Below are positions 6,886 to 12,978 of a DNA stretch of 12,978 bases, piece after piece (the first letter of the stretch is position 1; every line of letters begins with the position of its first letter). The stretch lies in NCBI GenBank assembly GCA_030602105.1, contig JAUWAK010000024.1:1-12978 (forward strand). Reading direction: 5' to 3'. The stretch is from Candidatus Aerophobota bacterium. GTDB lineage: Bacteria > Aerophobota > Aerophobia > Aerophobales > AE-B3A. The notes under the pieces are model-generated. The model saw nothing but the letters and a program-made list of their open reading frames with translations, made no database searches and was not told where the DNA came from. Made by a program: the position numbers and the translations under genes.

Positions 6886-8367
6886 CTATCCCCCCAGAAC
6901 CAGACTGCTATATCCAACTCCTTCTTGCAAGACCCTCACCGCTGGTTCCAAGATAATCTTCATAATGGGATAAAAGAAAATCCCTGCCCCTATGCAGATT
7001 ATTGCCAAAGCAACCATGGATGCGCACATAAGAGGTGGAGCCTCTTTGACTTTCTCCAAGCCCTCCCCCAGCTTACCGAAAAAGGCGTACCTTTGAACCT
7101 TGAGGTAGTAGGCGAGGGTCAGCACGGAAACCAGAATTGTAATGACTCCCAGAACGTATCTTCCAGCATAAATGAGCCCCATAATGATGAAAAGCTTACT
7201 CCAGAAGCCATTCAAGGGAGGAATCCCTGAAATGGATAAACTCCCAATAGCAGAAGTTGCTCCAGTAAATGGCATTGCCTTGCTCAGCCCCCCCATCTTC
7301 TTTAATTCTCGGGTTCCGGTGGAGTATTCCACCGCCCCGGAATTCAAGAACAAAAGGGCCTTGAAGGAGGCATGGTTGAAAAGGTGAAAGAGGGCTCCTA
7401 GAATCCCCCAGTAGTTACCACATCCCACCCCCAGCATAATCAACCCAATCTGGGATATGGAAGAGTAAGCAAGGAGCCTCTTAAAATCGTTCTGCTTTAA
7501 GGCCAGGAGGCCTCCTCCCACCATGGATAAGGCTCCCAGGATCATGAGGATCCAGGAAAGCTGGATGTTCATGCCAAAAACATTGAAGAATATTCTCAGT
7601 ATGGCATAAACCCCCAGAGCTTTTATGAGCACCCCTGATAACATGGCCGAGATGGGGGCAGGAGCACTGGGGTGGGCATCGGGAAGCCAGGCGTGAAAGG
7701 GCATTATGGCCGCCTTTAACCCAAATCCTGCCAGGAAAAGAATCATGGAGAAGGAGATTAGATTTCCCTTCTGTCCCTGCAAGATTGTTCCCACATGGGC
7801 CATGTTGAGAGATCCGGTGAGAGAATAGATGAGCCCTATGGAAAAAAGAATAAGCACCGAAGCCACTGAGCCCATGACCATGTACTTGAAAGAAGCCTCC
7901 AGTTCTTCCGCTTCCACTCCAAAAGCAACAAGAGCATAAGATGCAATGGCAGCAATCTCCAGGAAGACAAAAAGATTAAAGAAGTCTCCACTGAGGACCA
8001 CTCCATTCATACCAGCCAGCATCAGGAGAAAAAGGCCATAGTAAGTGGACTTGGCGGTGAACTTTTTCATATAGCTCACCGAATAGAGAATAGCCAGGAA
8101 AGCCACCAGATTAATAATGATGAGCATAAGGAGACTCAGTCCATCAAGGACCAGGTTTATCCCCCAGGGAGGAATCCATCTGCCCATTCGGTAGACGAAG
8201 ATTCCTTCTTGGGAAAGAGGGATGATTAAGGCAAAGGGGAGGATAGCCAGCATCAGGGTGGCGGCTGTTGCCAGTACATCGCTGACAGTTTCTTTAAATC
8301 TACCCAGGAGGACCACAATAAAGGCTGATCCCAGGGGAATGACCATGAACAAGGGAATTAGTGTCAT
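6886..8367 (-). CDS. mnhD: Na+/H+ antiporter subunit MrpD/MnhD (NuoM/N-like)
   Basis: A 493-residue, roughly 14-helix antiporter-like subunit of the NuoL/M/N-MrpA/D family, a proton- or sodium-translocating membrane protein. All canonical charged positions are visible: TM5 Glu in FVFLEIAAIASY (E137), TM7 Lys in GLKAAIMPFHAWLPDAHPSA (K218), TM8 Lys in SGVLIKALG (K249), the KR pair in QNDFKRLLAYSSISQIG (K296), His and Lys in FNHASFKALLF, and the TM12 Lys in GIPPLNGFWSK (K391). It is therefore expected to be a working channel, unlike its two larger neighbours in this operon. ATG 8367 has AAGGAG at good spacing. It sits between mnhC (17-base gap) and mnhE, in the usual Mrp order. Confidence 0.95.
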   Translation of the reverse strand: MTLIPLFMVIPLGSAFIVVLLGRFKETVSDVLATAATLMLAILPFALIIPLSQEGIFVYRMGRWIPPWGINLVLDGLSLLMLIIINLVAFLAILYSVSYMKKFTAKSTYYGLFLLMLAGMNGVVLSGDFFNLFVFLEIAAIASYALVAFGVEAEELEASFKYMVMGSVASVLILFSIGLIYSLTGSLNMAHVGTILQGQKGNLISFSMILFLAGFGLKAAIMPFHAWLPDAHPSAPAPISAMLSGVLIKALGVYAILRIFFNVFGMNIQLSWILMILGALSMVGGGLLALKQNDFKRLLAYSSISQIGLIMLGVGCGNYWGILGALFHLFNHASFKALLFLNSGAVEYSTGTRELKKMGGLSKAMPFTGATSAIGSLSISGIPPLNGFWSKLFIIMGLIYAGRYVLGVITILVSVLTLAYYLKVQRYAFFGKLGEGLEKVKEAPPLMCASMVALAIICIGAGIFFYPIMKIILEPAVRVLQEGVGYSSLVLGG

Positions 8368-8384
8368 CTCGTCTCCTTGGTTCT

Positions 8385-8720
8385 CTAGCCTCTTAATCGG
8401 CGAATCTTGGTGATGTCGAAAGTCTTGTATCTATCGTATACCCGCATGCAAAGGGCTACAATAAGAGCCAGGGTGGCAATGCCAATAACTATAGCGGTGA
8501 TTACCAGCGCCTGAGGCAAGGGATCAACGAAACTCACCTTCCCCGCTCCTTCAGTAACTATGGGAGCTACAGCTCCAGCTTTGTACCCCACCGTAATGAG
8601 GAAAAGATTCACTGAGTATTCCATGATAACAATTCCCATCACTATCTTCAAGAGATTCTTCTTGATAAGTACACAGTAAAGACCAATGAGAAACAGCACA
8701 AAACACAGGAAGAACATCAT
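8385..8720 (-). CDS. mnhC: Na+/H+ antiporter subunit MrpC/MnhC (NuoK-like)
   Basis: A 111-residue, three-helix membrane protein homologous to NuoK. It has a membrane Glu in helix 2 (MEYSVNLFL, E34) and the very conserved DPLPQALVITAIVIGIA (66-82) of MrpC/MbhG. In complex I and Mbh the NuoK/MrpC subunit lies at the junction between the redox and pumping parts. ATG 8720 overlaps the mnhB stop by one base (TGATG). Length is normal. Confidence 0.95.
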   Translation of the reverse strand: MMFFLCFVLFLIGLYCVLIKKNLLKIVMGIVIMEYSVNLFLITVGYKAGAVAPIVTEGAGKVSFVDPLPQALVITAIVIGIATLALIVALCMRVYDRYKTFDITKIRRLRG

Positions 8721-9166
8721 CAGTCTCCCTCTCCTTTCTCCAATAGGCGGAAAAGAATCAAAGTTAAGAAGACGGCAAATATTCCTCCTCCCACCTTGAG
8801 TCCAATACCAATATTACAGAGGGGAATAAAACCTGCAGATATGAGCCTGAAGGGCTCTCCCTTGGGGAGGAAATTTAAGAAGAACCAGCCACCAAAGACA
8901 ATTCCAAGAGTGGCCAGGATAAGAAAAATCAAGGCTCCCGCACTTTCCATTACCGAGGCGGTAGATTCTTTTAGCTTTTGGTAGGCTATTTCTTTTCCGA
9001 AGGAGAGCGTGAGGAGGACAAAGGCAGAGGCAATGATTACTCCTCCAGGAAATCCTCCTCCCGGACTGAGGTGCCCGTGCAGGATGATGTAAATGCCAAA
9101 AACCATGATCATGGGAGATACAAACCGGGCAATTACCCTTACGATAAGGGTCATTCCATTTTTCAT
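8720..9166 (-). CDS. mnhB: Na+/H+ antiporter subunit MrpB/MnhB
   Basis: A 148-residue, four-helix membrane protein of the MrpB family. The signature HGHLSPGGGFPGG (30-42) is clear, followed by hydrophobic helices. It shares an ATGA overlap with the upstream MbhD/E-like gene and a TGATG overlap with mnhC. In many bacteria MrpB is separate or fused to the end of MrpA; here it is separate. Length is typical. Confidence 0.95.
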   Translation of the reverse strand: MKNGMTLIVRVIARFVSPMIMVFGIYIILHGHLSPGGGFPGGVIIASAFVLLTLSFGKEIAYQKLKESTASVMESAGALIFLILATLGIVFGGWFFLNFLPKGEPFRLISAGFIPLCNIGIGLKVGGGIFAVFLTLILFRLLEKGEGD

Positions 9167-9693
9167 TTTGCCTTCCTTCCGATGTTTCGTAGGACTGCGA
9201 AGGCCCCCAGGATGGCGGTGAAAAGGATAGTGGCTTCTCCCAGGGTATCGTAGGCTCTAAAGTCCAGAAGTATAGAAGTAACAAGATTTGCTGAACCTGT
9301 CTGTTTTAATCCTTCCTCGACGTAGCGCTGAGAGACCGTCATTAAAGGGGAGCCAAAAGGTGGAAGATCAGCTAAGGCCCTGTAAGCAAAAATGGCGAAT
9401 ATAACAACAAAGAGGACCGTGACCCCAATGGTCAGGGTTTCCCATTTTCCTTTTATGTCCACAACCTCTTTTCCTATGGATACCGCTATTATTAAGATAA
9501 CCAGAGCCAGGACTTCTACCACAATCTGGGTAATAGCGATATCGGGAGCCTGCATATAGAGGAAGGCTACCGCCAGAGCCATCCCCACTACCGCCAATGA
9601 GATAACAGCGGAGATGAGATACCTGGTATGTACAGCTACCAGGGCCCCTACGATCATCAGTGTGATGAGTAGGTAAAGTTCTATCTCCGGCAT
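9163..9693 (-). CDS. MbhD-MbhE fusion protein (DUF4040; MrpA C-terminal homologue)
   Basis: This 176-residue membrane protein corresponds to the C-terminal extension of MrpA, which in Pyrococcus Mbh is two separate genes, mbhD and mbhE. The first half contains QAPDIAITQIVVEVL (48-62), the DUF4040/MbhD signature with a NuoJ-like helix. The second half ends LDFRAYDTLGEATILFTAIL (143-162), typical of MbhE. Hydrophobic segments lie at about 7-46, 56-74 and 87-104, with the last near 150-167. ATG 9693 is preferred because AAGGAG lies six bases upstream; an out-of-frame ATG at 9697 is too close to that site. It follows the NuoL-type gene by 24 bases, exactly where the rest of an MrpA protein would be. 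Confidence 0.9.
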   Translation of the reverse strand: MPEIELYLLITLMIVGALVAVHTRYLISAVISLAVVGMALAVAFLYMQAPDIAITQIVVEVLALVILIIAVSIGKEVVDIKGKWETLTIGVTVLFVVIFAIFAYRALADLPPFGSPLMTVSQRYVEEGLKQTGSANLVTSILLDFRAYDTLGEATILFTAILGAFAVLRNIGRKAK

Positions 9694-9717
9694 ACATCGC
9701 TCCTTATTCAGGTTCGC

Positions 9718-11634
9718 TCAGCGCAAAAAGACTAAGAGTAGAACGATAATTCCCAGAAGACACCAGGCAAGATAGGAGTGGAGCATTCCAGTGTGAAGGA
9801 ACCCCCCGGCTCTGCCCAATAAAAGGAAAAAGCTGGCTAGTCCGCTCCAGACAGAATCTACTGCTCTATCTATGGCTAAGAGAACAGTGGCTACTCCTTT
9901 AGAGAAGGCCATCCCCCCTCGAGAGAAGTCCAGCTTCCCTTTGTCAGCTAGCCCGTAAATTCTTTTGAATCCGGCCAAATTCTTGACTGTCTCATAAAAA
10001 TCGACACCGGACACCTTCATCTGGGAAGTAGCTACCTCCCCCCCAATATAGGCATCATCCTCTCTTATTGCGCTCACCTTGCTCAATCCATATATGATGG
10101 CTCCTACAACCAAGCCCAATATGATGAGTATGGTGGCAAGTCCTGGCTGCCACCATCCCATCCAGTCACTTACCTGTGGCAGCTGGGGAACGGCTCCTGA
10201 GATGAAAAGCCCTAAGGGTATTCTGTAGGCTAGGATTCCAAAAACCACACAGAGGGATGCCAATCCAACCATGGGAATGAGCATGGAAAGCCCCACTTCC
10301 TTACTTTGAGGTTTTACATCCTGGACTTCAGCTTTGCTTGAAGTCCCCAGGAAGGTGGCGTGAGTTAGTTTCATGAAACTGGCCAAAGTCAAAACAGAAC
10401 CAAACATGGCTGCCAGAAGCCAGATAATCCAGAGACCCCCTCCAGCTCTTGCTCCTTCCACTATTCCCTGGTAGATCATCCACTTGGAAAAGAAACCGCT
10501 TAAGGGGGGAATGCCAGAGAGGGATAACCCGGCAATCAGGCAGCAGGTAAAGGTTATGGGCATAATCCTGGCCAGTCCACCAGTCTGGCTAAACTCTGTG
10601 GTGTGGGTTTGACTTTCTACCGATCCAGCTACCAGGAACAGACAACTGGTCCATATGGCAGTATTTAGAAGGTAGAAGAGCCCTCCCCCTATACCCACGG
10701 GATTTCCTGTAGCCAGTCCGACCATGAGATAACCAGCGGCGCAGATATTCAAATATGCCAGCAGGCTCTTCATACTGGACTGCGTCAGGGCCATCAGGGC
10801 CGCCACCACAATGGTAAATGAGCCAATGATCATTAGCAGAACACTAACTGCCGAGTTGGCACCTAAGGCGAATAGGTCAAAAGATACGCGGGACAAAAGG
10901 TAAATCCCTACCAGTTTGTCCAGGGAAGCGGGCAAAAATGCCATTACCGGCATAGGTACCTCTTCAGAAGCTACAGGTATCCATCTCTGGAAAGGGATGC
11001 TTCCTATTTTGGCTATAGCTCCTACGGTAAGCAATAGGAAGGCACTGACGGCAATCCCTCCCTCCAGAGGAATCCTGAGTATCTCATTTATCTGGAAAGT
11101 GCCGCTAATGCGGTAAAGAAGCAAAATTCCCAGGAGAAGGGAAAAATCGCCTACTCCCATGGTAATGAGTCCCTTGGTGGCTACCCGATAGGAGCCCAGG
11201 GAGAGCAAGCCATACAGGAGAACAGCCATAGATCCCCAGAAGAGGAGAAAGACTATGAGGCTGTTAGAGAGAACTGCTCCCGAAGAGGCCCCTATGGTCC
11301 ACAAAAGGTAAGCATAGTACTCCCTCAGTCTGGGCCTTTCCGCCATAAAACGGGCTGAGTAAAGAGAAATCAGAAAACCAAAGAGAGCGATGAAAACTAG
11401 GATCAAGGAGGAGAAATGATAGCTTCTCAAGGTAAACTGGAATCCTTCAACAGGAAGCCAGGGTCTGACAAAAGCAAGCTGTCCTTTAAGGAATATACTT
11501 ATACCCAGCACAAGGGTAATTGCAGTCACCCCTACCGAAAGCCCCTCTTTCACCCATCTAGTCGGGATCAAAAGACAAACTATGCCTGCCAGCATGGGTA
11601 GAAAAATGGGGTAAAGTAAGATGGAACTATTCAT
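9718..11634 (-). CDS. NuoL-type antiporter-like membrane subunit with a C-terminal lateral-helix region
   Basis: A 638-residue polytopic protein of the NuoL/HyfB/MrpA family, likely part of a proton- or sodium-pumping hydrogenase arm. It keeps the TM7 Lys (AIAKIGSIPFQRWIP, K209), the TM8 Lys (ASLDKLVGIYLL, K240), K289 in SMKSLLAYLN and the TM12 Lys in GIPPLSGFFSK (K384). The usual TM5 FWE is FWG (G134), and the TM11 NHAFFKALLF-like motif is NTAIWTSCLF, so its His and Lys are lost. After helix 14 comes an insertion with DDAYIGGE (526-533), an amphipathic stretch at about 545-605 (AIDRAVDSVWSGL) and a last helix after LHTG...Y (613-637), matching the NuoL lateral helix and its anchor. ATG 11634 follows an AAAAGGGA site. 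The family is certain; which ion it moves, and whether it still moves one, is not. Confidence 0.9.
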   Translation of the reverse strand: MNSSILLYPIFLPMLAGIVCLLIPTRWVKEGLSVGVTAITLVLGISIFLKGQLAFVRPWLPVEGFQFTLRSYHFSSLILVFIALFGFLISLYSARFMAERPRLREYYAYLLWTIGASSGAVLSNSLIVFLLFWGSMAVLLYGLLSLGSYRVATKGLITMGVGDFSLLLGILLLYRISGTFQINEILRIPLEGGIAVSAFLLLTVGAIAKIGSIPFQRWIPVASEEVPMPVMAFLPASLDKLVGIYLLSRVSFDLFALGANSAVSVLLMIIGSFTIVVAALMALTQSSMKSLLAYLNICAAGYLMVGLATGNPVGIGGGLFYLLNTAIWTSCLFLVAGSVESQTHTTEFSQTGGLARIMPITFTCCLIAGLSLSGIPPLSGFFSKWMIYQGIVEGARAGGGLWIIWLLAAMFGSVLTLASFMKLTHATFLGTSSKAEVQDVKPQSKEVGLSMLIPMVGLASLCVVFGILAYRIPLGLFISGAVPQLPQVSDWMGWWQPGLATILIILGLVVGAIIYGLSKVSAIREDDAYIGGEVATSQMKVSGVDFYETVKNLAGFKRIYGLADKGKLDFSRGGMAFSKGVATVLLAIDRAVDSVWSGLASFFLLLGRAGGFLHTGMLHSYLAWCLLGIIVLLLVFLR

Positions 11635-11661
11635 TTAATTTCCCTTTTATCTCTCCCGCAT

Positions 11662-12978
11662 TTATTTAAGTAAACCAGCTACAGCTATGTTGGGTAGCAC
11701 TATAATCTGGCTGATAAAAAGTCCCAGAATAAGGGAGATAATGCCTAAAGTTAACACACAACCAACCATAGATCTAGTCTTCTCAGATTTATTAGAGGTC
11801 CTCATTTTTCCTAGAAAAATTCCGTTAAAAAGCCGCAGCAGATAAAGCATGGTCAGAATAGCAGCTAAGACGGCTAGAGTTGCTATGAGGAAGTGCCCCC
11901 CCTTCACCGTGGCCAAAATCACCATCAGTTTGGCATAGAATCCACCAAAAGGAGGAAGGCCCATTATGGATAAGGAGCACAAGAGAAAGCCTACTCCTGT
12001 GAGAGGCATACTTTTCATTAGTCCTCCCAGCTTATCAATGTTCCTCTCCCCACATTGCTGCTCCACTACTCCTGCTCCCAGGAATAGACCCGCCTTTCCC
12101 GCAGCGTGAATCATAAAATAAAGAAGCCCGGCCATAAGTCCTATCTTGCTCAGGAGAGCAAAGCCCAAGAGAATATATCCCACCTGGGAAACTGTGGAAT
12201 AGGCGATGATTCTTTTAATATCTTTTTCCAGGAGAGCGGCTCCTGCTCCAATCAAAGAGGAAAGGATAGCCAGAAGGAGAATCCAGTTCCAGGATACCCC
12301 AAAGGTGAAGGGGAAAATGCGCAAGAATGCAAAAAGCCCCACTTCTACCTCCACCCCGGAGAGGATCGCACTCATGGGAGAAGGCGCTACCGAATGAGCA
12401 TCCGCCAGCCAGGTGTGAATAGGAAGGCAGGCGGACTTAGCGATTATTCCCAGAAAGATCAGGAAGAGAATGGTGTTCAAGCCCGGGATCGAAAGCCCTT
12501 TGAGCTCTGTAAGATTCAGAGTCCCCGTCTCGCCATAAAGGAGAACAAATCCGAGCAGCATAAAAGACGAACCAAGGAAAGTCATAAGGAAAGTTTTGTC
12601 GGCGATAGTAACTATCTTTTTCTCTCTATGAAATCCCACCAATCTCCAGGTAGTCAGGGCCGCCAGCTCCCAGAAAATATAAAGAAGAACCAGATTCTCG
12701 GAGAAGGCGACTCCTATGAGAGAAGCAATCATCAGAGTGATCATAAAGTAGTATTCTCGCTGATTCTCATACCTCTTCATATAAGTAAGAGAATAAATGA
12801 GAGCTATCATACCCACAAAAGAGAAAACAAGAGCAAAGATAAGGCTTATTCCATCAGCCAGGAAGGAGATATTGAAGAATCCACCATTCTGAGAAATGAG
12901 CTGGATGACTATTGTCTTACCGGCCGCTATGGGGGAAATTAAGAGAAGGATAAGGACGAACGAAACACCCACAGCCAC
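11662..12978 (-). CDS. Antiporter-like membrane subunit (NuoM/N, MrpD/MbhH family), 5' end beyond the window
   Basis: The visible 439 codons (438 residues and a TAA) run off the right edge. The frame begins with GTG at the edge, but the first transmembrane helix expected of this family is missing, so the gene is most likely cut rather than starting there. Numbering from the edge, E104 in FWELAALTTW is the TM5 Glu, K181 in AKSACLPIHTWLADAHSVA is the TM7 Lys, K255 lies in DIKRIIAYSTVSQVGYILLG, H291 and K295 in HAAGKAGLFL, and K350 in GLPPFGGFYAK. The TM8 position normally Lys (GVLIKAG) reads SGVEVEVG, giving acidic residues E210 and E212. The gene sits 27 bases before the 638-residue NuoL-type gene, in one transcription unit. 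Confidence 0.88.
   Translation of the reverse strand: MAVGVSFVLILLLISPIAAGKTIVIQLISQNGGFFNISFLADGISLIFALVFSFVGMIALIYSLTYMKRYENQREYYFMITLMIASLIGVAFSENLVLLYIFWELAALTTWRLVGFHREKKIVTIADKTFLMTFLGSSFMLLGFVLLYGETGTLNLTELKGLSIPGLNTILFLIFLGIIAKSACLPIHTWLADAHSVAPSPMSAILSGVEVEVGLFAFLRIFPFTFGVSWNWILLLAILSSLIGAGAALLEKDIKRIIAYSTVSQVGYILLGFALLSKIGLMAGLLYFMIHAAGKAGLFLGAGVVEQQCGERNIDKLGGLMKSMPLTGVGFLLCSLSIMGLPPFGGFYAKLMVILATVKGGHFLIATLAVLAAILTMLYLLRLFNGIFLGKMRTSNKSEKTRSMVGCVLTLGIISLILGLFISQIIVLPNIAVAGLLK

Noticed and set aside
8814..9284. Minus-strand open frame (156 codons) in another frame
   Set aside because: It overlaps MrpB and the MbhD/E fusion, both with clear family motifs; the alternative translation is low in hydrophobic order and unlike any family.
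9368..9697. Minus-strand frame starting at ATG 9697
   Set aside because: The start is only two bases from the AAGGAG site and the product lacks MbhD motifs; the ATG four bases later gives the conserved protein.
12106..12942. Long plus-strand open frame (278 codons)
   Set aside because: It is exactly antisense to the conserved antiporter-like gene, its translation is rich in Lys, Ser, Glu and Gly with no recognisable domain, and it lacks a convincing ribosome binding site. It reflects the codon bias of the real gene.
1..12978. CRISPR array, insertion sequence, tRNA or rRNA
   Set aside because: No spaced direct repeats, terminal inverted repeats with a transposase, or RNA-gene-like segments were found; coding density is nearly complete on the minus strand.

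Overview
The window carries a single run of fifteen genes, all on the minus strand, with gaps of 0-44 bases or short stop/start overlaps everywhere except one 141-base gap before the last gene. Read 5'->3' on the minus strand (right to left) the order is: a right-truncated antiporter-like (NuoL/M/N, MrpA/D family) subunit; a 638-residue NuoL-type subunit; a fused MbhD/MbhE (DUF4040, MrpA C-terminal) protein; MrpB, C, D, E, F and G homologues; an HycF/HyfH-type two-[4Fe-4S] protein; the [NiFe]-hydrogenase maturation genes hypF, hypC, hypD and hypE; and a left-truncated rex. No RNA gene, insertion sequence, CRISPR array or plus-strand gene could be supported. The only non-coding stretch over 50 bases is the 141 bases before rex.

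The content points to an anaerobic bacterium that makes or consumes H2 at the membrane. Rex is a bacterial NADH/NAD+ sensor, Hyp proteins are needed only for [NiFe] hydrogenases, and the membrane genes match the Mrp antiporter module that group 4 (Mbh-like) hydrogenases use to turn ferredoxin oxidation into a Na+ or H+ gradient. The phylum cannot be told from the sequence alone. Mbh-like operons combined with Mrp modules are known from fermentative thermophilic or subsurface bacteria as well as Thermococcales archaea, but Rex argues for Bacteria.

Region by region: 12978-9718 holds two large antiporter-like subunits. 9693-5796 holds an Mrp module in canonical bacterial A(C-terminal part)-B-C-D-E-F-G order. 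5751-5137 is an electron-carrying subunit. 5117-418 is the hypF-C-D-E maturation set. 276-1 is rex.

How they probably work together (inference): the hydrogenase large and small subunits and the NuoH-like membrane anchor are not in the window and probably lie just beyond the right edge. Electrons would pass through the HycF-like protein, and the released energy would drive the Mrp/NuoL modules. HypF/C/D/E would build the Fe(CN)2CO part of the active site, and Rex could tie expression to the NADH/NAD+ ratio. The most unusual part is the antiporter set. There are three NuoL/MrpD-family subunits, of which only the MrpD homologue keeps every canonical charged residue checked. The 638-residue subunit lacks the TM5 glutamate and the TM11 His/Lys pair, and the truncated first one has an acidic residue at the usual TM8 lysine position.
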